Shown here: positions 45,781 through 58,117 of the stretch, in pieces
Layout: every line of letters starts with the position of its first letter
How positions within the stretch are numbered: the stretch's first letter is position 1
Program-made: the position numbers and the translations under genes
Origin: Lepas anatifera
Taxonomy: Eukaryota > Arthropoda > Thecostraca > Lepadidae
DNA: 64,000 nucleotides
NCBI GenBank assembly: GCA_034440635.1
Contig: JAOTON010001682.1
Coordinates: forward strand, 588,501-652,500
Direction of reading: 5' to 3'
Notes under the pieces: model-generated
What the model was told of the DNA's origin: nothing
The model's input: only the letters and a program-made list of their open reading frames with translations
Databases searched by the model: none

Positions 45781-48190
45781 GAAACACATCGTCAAGACTA
45801 GCAAGAGCTACTAACATACGTGATTTCAGGTCCTTATTCCATGTTTCATATCTGTAACTCTTCAGCCGCCAGAATTTCCGACTAGATTTCTGCTTTTGGT
45901 ATTTTTCTCAAACATCAAAATCTTTGAAAATAGGCTGAGCAGAAACGTCCACGTGCATTTGCTACTCTCACCTTTGTTTTTCATACAGTAAACCAACTTA
46001 TGTTCTGAATTCTGATGCAGCTGGTTAGAAGAGGCAAGTGTGCATGTTGAGCAGCCTCCATGCAATACTAATGCGGTAATAATAATGTCATGATAATTAA
46101 ATGACTGAGGTTGCAAGACATGCAAAATTAAGAAATATTGATTATGATCAGAATTTTCCCTTTGTTGTTTCACTTACGCAGAGTCTGCAGGTCTCCTGGA
46201 TATGACAGTACTGAGTACATCATGGGTGGTGATCGATCCGAGGGGGTTGGGGGGTCAGGGCCTCCTGGATTTTGGATCTCTCATTGACTTTGTATAGGGC
46301 TTGTATTTCCGTGCCAGCGTTAACCCAACCAGCCCCCCACTCCTGGGTCAAGAAGAGATATCCAGCCTTGGAGCACACAGTACGGAAACTCATGTGACAT
46401 TGTTACATCTCAAGCCATCAGGCAGCCGTCCTTTTAAACAATTCAATACACGCTTCACAGAGGTCACCAATTAGCCACTGCAGCTGAATTTATAGTTCCG
46501 ACAAACCTTGCACGTCAGTGAACCCGACCCTACGGTACGAGGCAGCCAATTATTACAGAGTTGGTGCTGGTTACAGCTGCAGAAATCAATGAGCGCTTGT
46601 TAGCGGACATAACGTGTCAAAATCTTAAGAAAGATAGGACATCTCTCAAGCGCCAGCATTGGTAGTTAGCGGAAGGCCTTAGTCCTGTTTACTAGTAATG
46701 GCATTTTCGGCGATTCCCACGCTCAGAAGAAGCCGGACAACAGGCACGCTGCCAAGGCTGACTTTTTCGGGGGCAACTTGGAAACATGGGCTACAAAACC
46801 CATGGCTGTTATTTTCTTTTACACTCAACTTCCACCTTTTTAAAATACCAAATCTAGGGTGACCTTTACCCCCCTGTCTTGTTGCTTGACGCGCACTTGG
46901 CAAACAAGCAGGTATCCAGATCCGTGACGAGTGGGTTTAAAGTGACTTTACTCGATTTGGCGTTCTAAAAATATGAAAATGGAGTCCAGAATAAACAAAA
47001 CGAGTAGCTATCCGTACTAGAATTCAATCTTCCAGATTACCCCCCCCTCCCAAGAAACCCTGGCACTGTGCATGTTGACTAACCCTAGGCTGGGTAATAT
47101 TTCAGCTCTTGTTAACGCGACTCTGGCTAACTGAAGTTTTTTTCTAAGAATGGAGTAATACAAGGTCCATGTCACGATGTGTAGCTTTTGTTTATCAAAA
47201 TAAAACAATACATTTTCGCCGAGGAACAAAATAGAAAACAGCAAAAGCCAACTGCATGTGCTTAGAAAATCAACAATTTTTCTACATACAAAGACACAAC
47301 AGTGCCATCTAGGTCTTAACTCATTTGCACAGAATCCACCGCACACAATCATATGGTATTTAACATTCTATGTAGAGGCATACAACACCTACACTTCACC
47401 ATTCTTTTTATTTTCGTTATACGAAAAGAACAGAAAAGAAAGGCGCGTGGATCTTCTAAATTGATTGCAAGTGCCCGAATTCGAAACTTTATCAATTAAG
47501 ACCATAACAAAAGGAGGTAGCAAGATACGACATTAAGTGTGTTTTACTCTTTACACAGGTCTGTTGAAGAGCACAAAATCAATTCAAATCCGTTGAAATA
47601 AAACATACCGAATTTAAAGGATACATTAACACTACTCCAACGTTCTATTGCGGGCGTCCGGACACCACCAAAGAGATATAAGTCCACACCCCTGCGCCTA
47701 TGTATGAGCACCATGACTAAAATCAGAAACAGGAAGGCATATACAACTCTCCGACCCCTTCAACATCAAGGACCTTGCTAATATTCTTCGCACACCCTCA
47801 CCAGGCACAAAGAACTCTTTTGCAAACCCACGGTCGGTGCAAATCCATCACGAGTCTTTCACCTGATGAGCGTAAAAGCCAGTTATCCTTGCTGGGGATA
47901 AGCCGGAGTATTCCGCGCATGAGCAAGTCTTTGTGGGTAAAGATTGCGTCGATATCGCTGAAAGAAGAGAAAGGGGAACCTGGGGCAGAGGTCGCAGGAA
48001 GTGACAAGTGTCACCGACGGAGTTCACACCAAACTTAGGTGTTAAACAATGTTAACGTTTGGCACCGAAAGGGCATTGTTTGCCAGATCCTCTGTGTCCT
48101 TCTAAGATTTAAAGAACATACTGACGGGCTAATTGTCAACTTCTCACTCTGAAGTGAGCACAATCCTGCCTATTTTGTCACCGATTTGAA
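45781..48190. other. Gene-free stretch
   Basis: No gene, RNA gene or element recognised; open frames are under 112 codons. Confidence 0.4.
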
Positions 48191-48322
48191 TTTAATTTTT
48201 TTATTTTATTAGGCCAGGCACTTGTCCAACGGTATTGGCGGGGTGTTTGATCACTGTCATCACAAGGCGGTTTCCGCCATTAACCCACGTTATCTGTATT
48301 CATCCGTGACTCAACCACTCCC
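48191..48322 (-). mobile_element. Decayed SINE-A copy
   Basis: The plus strand begins 'ttttattttatt' (reverse of the SINE-A tail), then 'cttgtccaacggtattggcg', and 'aaggcggtttccgcc' followed by 'attaacccacgtta', in the same order as 59633-59824. Internal deletions remove part of the body, and the A-box end is hardly recognisable. Confidence 0.65.
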
Positions 48323-48562
48323 TATTTTGATTTGATCTTATTTGTCACCAATATTGTTGGCGAGTTGGCATATTTTCTGACCTACGACCTGGGGTCTTTG
48401 CATCATGTTTAGGCTACCACGAGCACCATACATGTTGAGTGGGGCAGTAATAGAACCTAATATTTGCTGTCTTCTTTTCAAACGCCACATGAAATTATAG
48501 AAACCCTCACTAAATCCGGGTGAATAAATCATTTCCTCCGTATAGAAAGCCGTACCACCGGC

Positions 48563-48753
48563 TCATAAACATAATTATTTATGTATTTATTCACTTACGT
48601 ATGTATTTATTGATGTATGTATTTATGTATGTATTTATCTATTCAGGTATTTATTTATTTATTCATTCACCTACTCATTTATTTATCTTTTTGCTGATTG
48701 ATTTATTCATTTATTTATGTATGTATTTATTTATGTATGTATTTATTTATTAA
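48563..48753. repeat. TATT/TATG tetranucleotide microsatellite
   Basis: Imperfect alternation of 'tatt' and 'tatg' or 'tattca' units over about 190 bp. The open frames across it are Tyr/Ile/Phe/Leu/Met-rich and are artefacts of the repeat. Confidence 0.9.
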
Positions 48754-49402
48754 ACATCGTGAGATATACCCATACACTGCACGACTATTCCATATCTCAA
48801 GTCAAACGACAAAAACAATGGAATTTAAAGAGTCACATTCCATGCATGCCGGTTACAGTATTCAAACAGGATTATATAGCAATGTAAAAGAAGACATTAA
48901 TAACATTAAAACAGCTAAAACAGGTAAAAACATTCAACACTGTTCACGTCACGCAATATTTCATCAGCGCCCTCACAAGCTGTTCATCATCTCCTATTAC
49001 ATTGCATTAAATTACCATCGTTGTCTCTCGAAGTCCGTTTTACGCAGCAGACGTTTGGTAAGGCATTAACTTAGCGTCAGCGTATGCCACTCACATCCCG
49101 CCAAATTCACCGTGCATGCAATGTCGGCTCAGAGAAACCTGCACGCAAATCACTTTAGAAAAAGCTGAGCCCTGGCCAATCAGCGTACAGAACGCAGCTG
49201 GCTGGCAGTCTTAAGATGACAGCTTTAGATATGTAAGGTTTTACGCTTGAAGCCAAACTGAAAGCTAGTTTTCTGATGCTAGCAGAATGTTTACATGCAA
49301 GAAATCATGTTTGATTGCCGTTCCAGGGTAGAACAACGTCTTAGATCGACGCAAATAATGGAATGATCATTCGTATACGATGCAAACGACCATAGGTGTC
49401 AA
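48754..49402. other. Gene-free stretch
   Basis: No gene or element recognised. Confidence 0.4.
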
Positions 49403-49736
49403 CAGGGGCGGACGCAGACCCGAGTTTTGGAGGGGGCCAGACCCATGTCTGCCTCTCCTCTTGGGGGGAGTGGGAGCGAATATTTTTTGCTCTACAGACC
49501 TAGTGTGAACACCTTCTTTTAGTGCTCGACAGATCTAGTATAAGCTACCTCTCCGAGTACATGATCGCTCTCTCTCGGGGGGGGGTGGGAGCGAAGATTT
49601 TTTTGCTTTACAGACCTAGTGTAAACACCTTTTTTCACAAATTTATCCGGCGTTTTGGGGGGGACAAAGACAGTTTGGCCCCCTCCAGCGCTTTGGGGGG
49701 GCCATGGCCGGAATGCCCCCCCTGCATCCGCCAATG
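49403..49736 (+). mobile_element. hAT-type MITE with internal duplication
   Basis: Ends 'caggggcggacgcagacc' and 'cctgcatccgccaatg' bound 334 bp. Flanks 'ggtgtcaa' and 'gttgtcaa' are a target duplication with one mismatch. Inside, a block 'gggagcgaa...ttttttgct...acagacctagtgt' and 'aacacc' occurs twice, which accounts for the larger size. Confidence 0.88.
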
Positions 49737-49790
49737 GTTGTCAAAAAGGGGGAGCACGGCCTACAATCGGGAATCAAGAGGAATTTTTCC

Positions 49791-50048
49791 CATAGGCGGA
49801 TCCAGGATCCACGATGAGGGGGCACATATCTGGGAGCCCATTCGGACTAGGAGCTCCCACTTTTGGGAGGAAGAACCTATCAGGTAGACACAAAATCCAA
49901 TCGCGGGCGCGCCAATACCCGCATCCTGGGGGAAGGGGGTAGATACAATTCTGTGGGCGCACCATCTACCCTCCAGGAGGCAACGTGACCATTCCAGGGG
50001 ACGTCGAGGATCAATCGTCACCACTTGTCACCCCTGGATCCACCTATG
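49791..50048 (-). mobile_element. hAT-like MITE, group 2, reversed
   Basis: Ends 'cataggcggatccagg' and 'cctggatccacctatg' bound 258 bp. Read on the minus strand, the blocks correspond to those of 9892-10141, though well diverged. No 8-bp target duplication is seen. Confidence 0.7.
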
Positions 50049-51140
50049 CGTCTTGCCAAAATGATAGGACCGGCAGCGTTTCCAGTCAGTGTGTTCAAAC
50101 TTTGCCTCGCACCCTACCCCTGGTCATCACCAGTATGGGGTTTACCCCAGCCCTCCCCGGAAAAATTCCGTGGCAATGCCCTTGAAGAAGCCAATAACAA
50201 ACAACACAGCTGTGCTACTACAAGGTCAGATTCTGCCACATTTGTTAAGCCCCAGCTCAAGCTTATGATGACAACAAGCAAAATGAGCGCGAGATTATAG
50301 CATCCGAAAAAAACACACGCAGACCCGCAAAAACCGTTAACGCACAGCAAGACCCAAGACTCAAATGTATTCTATTGTGGTCCACGGCAGCGAAGGGGAT
50401 TTTCACACAATCACGTCAGGAAGATAAAACCGAAAAGTGGACTAATAGGAATAAAATAATCAAAGATAAAAGACTTACACTCTGGCAAACCACAAGCATA
50501 AGACAATGACAATGACAAGCACAATACGATGACTAGATATCTTACGTTGCACCGCACCTAGAATGCGTTTTCGTTATTTATTCCATACTACAAAATATTT
50601 ATTCATCGTCTAGGTGTGATAAGTGTATTCAATGCAATACCCAAAGGCCGATGTCACCTACCAGTGAAGAAGGCTGACTTACTTTAATCGTAAGAATGTG
50701 GGGCATCTATTTCAGTCTACAGCGTGATTAAACGGTCAAAAAGCAGTCTGACAAGGTTGTAAGACACAGGAGTAAAGTAATGTTTGCAGCGATGCCTAGT
50801 TAAGCAGGATACGATGATACAGTAGGACCACTGACGATTTAAAATCCGACACATATTAATGAGGCATTTGATTTATTACACTGGTAAGGCGGTTCGTTAT
50901 TCGTGGATTCGGGGAATGTTCGGGCATCAAATACCTTCGTACCGGAACAGGAAATGTGGCATTTCTGAACAGGATAGTTTGGTCACCTCGTAGTGACTAG
51001 GTCATTCCAATTACTGCTACCTCGAAGCTTAAATGTTGGAACAGAGAAGGCAGAGCCGTAGGGAGGTCAGGAAAGGGCACGAAAACGCAAACAAAAATTA
51101 TAGACACTATTTAATATCTTGAAAGTATATTGACTCCAAG
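50049..51140. other. Gene-free stretch
   Basis: No gene or element recognised. Confidence 0.4.
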
Positions 51141-51298
51141 GAGTAGTGGATCAGGACAGTATTAGGGGGAGGGGGGCAGGGTGCTCGAACTTCCCCAGCC
51201 ATTGCCTCGAAACAGCCTCCGGCTATGCATTAACTATAGGCACTCAGACATTTGGGGGGGAGCTTGAGCCCGCCCAGTTCCCCCTTGTATCCCCATTG
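51141..51298 (+). mobile_element. hAT-type MITE, group 1
   Basis: The ends are worn ('gagtagtggatcagg' and 'tgtatccccattg') but the core 'ggctatgcattaactatagg' is exact. Flanks 'actccaag' and 'actccaac' give a target duplication with one mismatch. Confidence 0.85.
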
Positions 51299-52343
51299 AC
51301 TCCAACCATAGTTAAATGCTAAATGCATACATCTTAGGTGCTGACCTATACCTTGCCAGTGCAGTTGGGCCAAGGAAGACATACACCATAAACGAAAACC
51401 TGGACATCCCTCTAAACAACGGACAGCCCTCCTAAAACAGCTAATTAAACTGTTGATTGTCAGCATCCGCTGGCCGCGAGCAATACTAAAACACTGCCTA
51501 CGGGAACAGACATTATCGCTCCATGCAGCATACTCGAGCAAAAGCGACACCAGTGAAAACGGGGAGGGGTGAAAAGACAATTTACGCCAAGACTTCTGCG
51601 ATGCTGTGTACGTATTCATGACCTCAGGGCGTTTAGTTCCTTCAGGACCACACATATAGCGTGTTTGCAACTGTACTATATTCTTCGCATTATCGTCATT
51701 ACGAGATTCTAAGGCAAGCATCCTCTACACCAAGTAATTCAGCCTGAGTCCGGGATTGCGCCGGACAGAGTTGTTACCGGATAACCACAAGATGAAGAGT
51801 GGCGAAGAGAGTTGATAATTCCCCACCGGTCAGCTACCGCTCCTAAAATGGATCGATTCTGCCCCATTAGTGTCCAGTTGTCCGCTCATTTTCACCAGTG
51901 CCTGATCCGAACGGACCCACAATAAAACGTGAGAGTCACGCCTTCCGAACGCCACTCTGAAACCTGTCTCTGATCATCGTGATGACAATCATGGAGAAAC
52001 ACAACCACGGAGCTAAAAACTTTTTTCCACCACTTCAAACAAGGTAACGGTGCATTTTTCACATCTCGATTAGAGGAGAGAGGGAGGATAGATTGGCCCA
52101 AGGTGACCCTGGCGAACGCGTCAGCTTCTTACAGACGTTTAGCAGAGGCCTTTAATGTGCTGACTATTACTGCCAGAGATAATAAGCCCTCGATCAATGG
52201 CCGAGGCATTATGGCCCGAGCCGGCTTAGCGGAGATTCTCAATTAAGTAATCAAAAATCACAGATACCCGGTCCGGATTTTGTACACTGATTATGTGTAT
52301 GACTTTTACGTGTTATCAGATTTTCCCAGTGCAATGTCGTGGC
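51299..52343. other. Gene-free stretch with a 163-codon minus-strand frame
   Basis: The minus strand is open from 51721 to 51230 but the last part lies inside the adjacent MITE, and the translation shows no recognisable domain. Nothing else is supported. Confidence 0.4.
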
Positions 52344-52498
52344 CAGTGGCGAATCCAGGACTTTGTTTCCGAGAGGGGGGACAGGGGGCCCGTACTTCCC
52401 GCCCTTACCTCGGACAGCCTCTGGCTATGCATTAACAGTAGGCACTCAGATATTTGGGGGGCTGGACCTCCCAGACCCCCCCCGTATATTCACCGCTG
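52344..52498 (+). mobile_element. hAT-type MITE, group 1
   Basis: Ends 'cagtggcgaatccagg' and 'gtatattcaccgctg' bound 155 bp. Flanks 'gtcgtggc' and 'gtcgtgac' are a target duplication with one mismatch. Core 'ggctatgcattaacagtagg'. Confidence 0.88.
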
Positions 52499-53379
52499 GT
52501 CGTGACCAATTTGTTTTACCGTTTGAATATGTATATAAACTGAACGATTGGGCATTATCTTCCAGTCCTTAATAGTATCATAAAATCATACCAGCATACT
52601 CCAACGACCATAACTTCATGCACAAACCAAATACTCTTTTAAGATGAGGGCATTGCCCTATTTCTAAGTTTGTAAACTGACAAACTTTTTACCGGAAAAC
52701 ACTTTCCTCAAAGGCACGGCACCACAGATATACCTCTCCGGTAAACCGGTAAAGCCTACTTACGTCCAAAGGGAAGAAGCGACGTCTAAGCAGAAATTGG
52801 TTGCCACGGCAACGGCGCGGGAATTTTGTACACACGCGGCCCTGGTGTACCATGATGAAATCAACTTCCAACTTATGTCTGTCCTCGTGTAATGCTGTTT
52901 CTTGGAGTGGAAATGGCAGTGGTGAACGGAGTTAAACGGAGTCTTGTTGATTCATTCGATCATAGTCCGGTATAAGCTTTTGTGAAGAATCATTCACAGA
53001 CTACCTATATTGATATGCCTCTACACTTGAGGACTATTCTTCAAATATCGACACCGAGTTAGGAAGAGTACCAACGACATGTCTTTTCAGGGTGATTGAA
53101 CGGATTTAAAGACCGTTAAAGACCGTGCAATCTTCTCCACGGGGAAGTCCTGCATGCTAATTTAGCATGGTCTTTAATTATCACTTGATCTAAAGCGTCT
53201 TGTTTCACTCATAATTAGCAACGTCAAAAACCACCACCCTGCACAGGAAAACGAGCGATGTATTACACTACTTCTGCACTGTACCAGCACAAAGTTAAAA
53301 CTACACAGTGATCATTTGAACTCAACGCTGCCAGCGTCAAACAAACATCTATAGCGTTCACTGTCACTAGCTGCAACAG
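52499..53379. other. Gene-free stretch with small palindrome
   Basis: No gene recognised. Near 53151-53172 'catgctaatttagcatg' is a palindrome, with outer 'aaagacc' and 'ggtcttt' arms at 53127 and 53170, so a larger imperfect stem is possible. Confidence 0.4.
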
Positions 53380-53745
53380 GCTTTAAAAGCCACCCAACAG
53401 CGTTATAGCTCTCCTGCGCCACTGCACCTTTGACGCCCTCCACTCTGCACTCCGACCAGCGCGCGTGACCGGCTGGAGCCCATGCACCGAACGCTGCAAC
53501 TCAAGACTGGAGACTCATTGCAAACCATTGCAGAGACGCTAGCTCTGAGCAGGTGTAGAGGTGCAAACTATCGCAGTTTCGCGAGATCCCGCGATGGGAC
53601 CGTTTGTAGAGATGCCAAAACCGATCGCGGTGAATTTCAGAGCGTCGTCTCGTCGATGCGTTCCAACAGTGATGTCTCTTTTAGCACCGGGATACACGAC
53701 TCAATACATTTCGCCTTGACGAACGGGCGGCGTGCGGCGGTGCAA
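53380..53745 (+). promoter_or_regulatory. CpG-rich possible promoter and first exon
   Basis: 'ctttaaaagcc' near 53381 is TATA-like. GC- and CpG-rich sequence follows, with an ATG at 53482 in an open frame. That frame reaches 'tgcaaggtaaacgg', a good AAG|GTAAAC splice-donor match near 53747. Inside are 'tttcgcgagatc' and 'cccgcga', resembling the TCTCGCGAGA motif known from CpG promoters. The translated segment of about 88 codons is rich in Arg and Ser and matches nothing I recognise. Chance or a GC-rich repeat remain real alternatives. Confidence 0.25.
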
Positions 53746-54251
53746 GGTAAACGGGTATATGTTCGACGCCGGCTTATCTTGCGCGTGATCGCAGCAGCAG
53801 CAGCAATCACTGCTCAGCTGGGAGGGAAACTTCTCCTTGGAGAAGGGTGGAGACAGGTCGATTTGTGCAGTTCCGGTCTCCACGTAGATATTGGAGATGT
53901 TGATTGATGTTTGATGGGGGTTCTTAAGTATGCTCTTTGTTTCATTTGCAGGAATAATGCATTCGTTATTTTGTTTGAGAAAATGAATGGTCGTGCCAGG
54001 GGTTATGCTACAATAAAAGTTCCACGAGAGCGTATGATCTTTAATCTCCATAAATCAAACAATAATACCTTAATGTAGGACCGGTTTCATGCTTTCCTCC
54101 CTGGATATAACAAATGATAAGCAACACATTTTTTTCTAAAGAACGATCGATAGGCTGCAACATAAAGTTTCTAAGCTTGTAGCAACACATTAGCCATGCT
54201 CACCATCCCTCACGATGCTAGTCTTTCTCGAAAGCGTTAAACACTTAAATA

Positions 54252-54300
54252 CTACATACATAATGTATGTATGTATCTATGCATGTACCTATGTATTCAC
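54252..54300. repeat. ATAC/TATG microsatellite at the LINE 3' side
   Basis: 'tacataca' and 'tatgtatgtatctatgcatg' repeats lie where the 3' end of the minus-strand LINE would be. Confidence 0.7.
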
Positions 54301-55429
54301 ATCAGCAGGTCTATCTGAACGCAATGTGTTATTCTTAGACCTCTGTCAAGACGTAATCGAATGGCAGTGCTCCAGCACATCGTCATGAACTGAACATTGA
54401 GAACCAGATGCCTGAACATGATATGCTAATTGCTAAGTTAAACAGAAATGTAAAAGACGATATTATGGAACCATGAGCTCTTAATACATATCATCACCCT
54501 GCACAGCGCGCCTGATATTCTTTTTGAATACACAATAGCTTCTTGCGGGGTGATTTCCAAGAAGTACACACATATTGCTGTAAAGCAATGAGACACGATG
54601 AATAAAGCTACGCTTTCCATGATATGTTCTCGGCCTCTCGAGTGTCCAGAGCTCTGATTTTGTAGTCTCCTGATTAAAAAATCACGGTTTAAATGTAAAT
54701 TCGATGCAAAGGACGAAGGGCAGCCTGTCGTTATCAACGTGCACATTATGCACATATCAAAATATTCTATAAATTGCTGGATCAGGGTTGCTACTGTGAC
54801 GCAAGGCAACCTTTCGCTGTCAACATATACAGCATGCGTATATCAACATATTCGATAAATTGCTGAATGACATCCGAGGTATGGTCGTGCTTCCTTCGAT
54901 CTGATATTACTCTGGTAGCAAATTTAAATATTTAGTGTATACTGTTGTTGGATTCAGAATTGTTGCTTTCCCATACCTGAATGCAGTACCTAACGTGAAA
55001 ATAAAATCGTGTCAATGATACGAGTCAGTACTTCAGTGGGCAGAACATGTATGGCATACAAAGCAGCGAGCATACCAAAACAGCGATCGGATTTACTCTT
55101 GACATGATGAGACCAAGAGAAATTGCGATCCATGTATAGTCCAAAATTTTTAACGACATTTTTACTTACGATTTCTTGATTCATAAACTGAATGTGTAGA
55201 GACTGAAATATGTTTTTTAGCTGCCTTTGGTCGCCTCACAGGGGAAGCTCAGACTTACTGGCATTGACCAGCATCCCGTTTTGATAAAACAATGCCGCCA
55301 TCACTTCCAGAATTTCTTCCAAAGAATGTTTCATTTCAGGCATACGAGCACGTGACCCAGTGATTTTCAGTTGTAACGTGAGACCCTTTCTGTTCCCGGG
55401 GCGTATTGTGACGTAATGAGTGCGTAGAA

Positions 55430-55620
55430 TGGGTGACATTCTGATGGGTGCTACGGGTGATATTCTGATGCGTGGTGTGAGTGACGTCTCGATGGGTGAT
55501 GTAGGCGATATTCCATTCGTTGATATGAGTGATATGGTGATTTGGTGATATGAGTGATATTATGATGGGTGACCTGGGTGATATTCTGATGGGCATTGTA
55601 GGTGATATTGTTAATAAATA
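55430..55620. repeat. About 24-bp minisatellite inside the LINE
   Basis: Units built on 'gatgggtga' and 'gggtgatattct' recur about eight times with strong divergence and shortened units in the middle. It separates the putative catalytic triad of the LINE from the following conserved part. Confidence 0.85.
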
Positions 55621-55740
55621 CAAGAAAAGACGATAAAACGGAAAAGGTATGACAAAAATTACAACACACAGTTTTAGAGAGGTCATCTGCAACATACGCC
55701 GGCAACCACAAAACAAGAAAGCATTGTGCTGCATCTCGTT

Positions 55741-56534
55741 AAAGGGCGCCGCGCGTTGAACCCTTCACAGTTGGCGAAATCCTATCTAGCATAACGGCTT
55801 TCCAGCAGACTTTTCGGGTTAACCAGCCCAGTTGGTACAGAGCTGGCAGTTCACCCAGAGAGGCTAATTTGGCTTACATGACACGGGCCCGCATGGTGCT
55901 TAGTCACGATTCAGCGGTTATGTAGTTTACTGGGCAGGGAGCAATGTGCTCGTCAGAGCCGGAGCCTCAGAGGCCTTCAGAGCTCATGGGTATATATCTC
56001 TGACCGAGACTTAGAAATAATCGGAAAAATTTTGTGAAATTAGCGGAAGTGTCAGGGGCAGGATTGACTGTTGTTGTTCTCATGCCTCGGTATGGAGGGA
56101 AAACAAACCCCCACGCACACAGGGGAAAAACAAGTACGCATCATTTTCCCTACCGAATCTTCCGATAGGTCAAGAGCAGCGGTTTCTCCAATCAGAGAAC
56201 GGTATTTCAAAACAAAGCCTACTTATCAAATACAACTTTTGAAGATCTGACCCAAAATCAGCTAGATACACCGAAACCAGTATCAAAGCCATCCACGCAA
56301 TTTCAGCAACGCACGGGACAGGGGACTATGTGTTGGTCATGCAAGGATGCAAGCCGTAGACAATGGAAAGAGAGAGTGCCAAAAAACGGCGGTTTAAACA
56401 GCTTACCGCAGCGGGTCAAGGTGAAACAACGCCGGAAACAGCTGGGTATAGGCCAGAGGAACGCATCCTGTTTCTGAATTAGCATCAGTCGCCACGGCTA
56501 GTGGTAAGCTCTTCCATTGATCATATGTGGCAAA
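55741..56534. other. Gene-free stretch
   Basis: No gene recognised. 'ccagcccagttggtacagag' at 55825 faintly recalls a tRNA D-arm but no complete tRNA fold is present. Confidence 0.4.
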
Positions 56535-56694
56535 CAGTGGCGGGTACAAGGGGGTTAGGGGGCTCAAGCCCCCTCCCTCCCCAGAAATGTCAGAGAGGCT
56601 ATAAACAATGCATAGCAGGAGGTAGTTCCAAGGCAATGGCGGGGGAAGCTCGAGCCCTCTACCCTCCTAACATTATGTCCTGGATCCGCCACTA
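56535..56694 (-). mobile_element. hAT-type MITE, group 1
   Basis: Ends 'cagtggcgggtacaagg' and 'cctggatccgccacta' bound 160 bp with the reversed core ('aacaatgcatagcagg', 'gttccaaggcaatgg'). The target duplication is not clear. Confidence 0.85.
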
Positions 56695-57225
56695 GTGGAA
56701 GCTGCTGATGGAGTTTCTGGACTTCTTGCATAAGGATTATTGTTCGTTTCGGAGCTGCTTTCGAACTATGTTTACGCTACTTCACCAGTGTTTACTAAAC
56801 ATCGTAACGGTCGATTCTATGAATTTCCCATCTTTGGAATCAGATTAATCACCTCACGCTTAATTTCTGAATTCATCAGTCAACTGCACGCTGGCTTACT
56901 GACATCCTAGAACTCGAGACTTCTTGTAGAAATAAATCCCGCATACACAAATAGAGCATGGTTAACTCCAAGACGATTCAGGCAGTTTCGATGTCGACCA
57001 GCAAGCATAGGCTCCAGAAGAACCATCCAGACGCATCACCTCGTCCCTATTCAAACCGATTCAGCCACCCTGACTCACACACATGGTTAACTGTGTGACG
57101 TCACAGAAGATCAAAGGTCAGAGCGATCACGTTCATAGGGCAGGGGTTATCTCGGCATCACGTGACCACCCACGTGTACTCTATACGAGAGGCGCGGGGT
57201 GTTCAAAGGTAAGCATGGATATATA
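56695..57225. other. Gene-free stretch with CRE palindrome
   Basis: TGACGTCA at 57096-57103 lies inside the palindrome 'tgtgacgtcaca'. It is followed by AAGGTCA (57114-57120). Nothing else is recognised. Confidence 0.4.
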
Positions 57226-57417
57226 CACTGGCGGATCCAAGAGGGGACCAAAGGGGCGGCGGCCTTCACCAAACCCTGAAATGGTATATCTTACTCCCCA
57301 GAGATCAAATTTTGACCATATTTTCTTTAATATACTATGTTTTCGCCAATTGTTTATCGATTTAGCCCCCAAAACCTTGATTTTGCCCCCCAAAAGATGC
57401 TCCTAGATCCGCCAATG
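57226..57417. mobile_element. hAT-type MITE, separate variant
   Basis: Ends 'cactggcggatccaag' and 'cctagatccgccaatg' bound 192 bp. The interior is T-rich with repeated 'ttttgacc', 'ttgcccccc' and 'tagccccc' motifs and does not align well with the other groups. Flanks 'gatatata' and 'gagataca' agree at six of eight bases. Confidence 0.8.
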
Positions 57418-58117
57418 GAGATACATTTACTTGTACGCCAAGGTAGAAGTACCTTCTGGCTGGAATACTGTGCCATCTACTTTTTGGTACAGTGTATATA
57501 GTTAAAGAGAAGAAAAAAGTGTGCAAAGACACCAAGTAGAGATGTCTTGTCTGTGATGTAATACAGAGCGATGCCTCTTCACAGAGTCCGTATCGTAATA
57601 CACACAAATATTTCTGCCTCCTGAATGGCTCCAATTGAGCGTCCAATTGAGCGAATAGATATAGAATCCCTAGTGAATTGCCTTCGATCCCGACCAATCA
57701 CATGATCGCAAGACATCCCTATTGAACGCAACACCACAAAAGACACACAAAAATCTTATTCAATCAACCATGATTGGCGGCATTTCACCACAAATAACTC
57801 AAACCTACCTCCTGAATCATCGAATAACTTTCAAAATATCCGCGTGCTGACTCATCGTAGACCCTCCTGAGGGGAGGGACCGGAAATTCCTACCACCCGG
57901 CCGCCCCACGCGCGTCTCAGCACCCAGTTCCGGCGCAAAGGTGGCCTCCCAGCGGTCGCGAGAGAGTCCGGTTTTACAACTGGAACGTGACTTACAGGGT
58001 CTCAGACGGATCGGAGTATGGTCTGAGTCAGGTGTGAGCTAATCTGGGTGCTGTGTCTCACCTCTCTCTCTGGGGAGCTGAGAGAGGTGAGGTTTTACTG
58101 TTTCAGTGTTTCAGCCT
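57418..58117. other. Gene-free stretch
   Basis: No gene or element recognised; 57870-57960 is GC-rich with several CpGs. Confidence 0.4.

Larger units (their letters stand above)
54250..55740 (-). mobile_element. LINE relic: C-terminal reverse transcriptase, CR1/Jockey type
   Basis: Minus-strand translation from 55439 downwards gives the post-catalytic part of a non-LTR reverse transcriptase: 'SLEEILEVMAALFYQNGMLV', 'NASKSELPL', then after a stop 'VVKNFGLYMDRNFSWSHHVK', 'GMLAALYAIHVLPTEVLTRI'. After a frameshift it gives 'RYCIQV', 'FATRVISDRRKHDHTSDVI', and further down 'HGKRSFIHRVSLLY', ending in a stop at 54481-54483. An 'ADD' triad that may be the catalytic site is read near 55682-55690 but is separated from the rest by a minisatellite. 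About 54750-54900 contains a tandem duplication. A short ATAC-type tail at 54252-54300 fits a CR1-like 3' end. It is inactive; the 5' part is absent. Confidence 0.85.

Noticed and set aside
48563..48753. Open frame rich in Tyr, Ile, Phe and Met
   Set aside because: A direct product of the TATT/TATG microsatellite.
51230..51721. 163-codon minus-strand frame
   Set aside because: It ends inside a MITE and shows no known domain.
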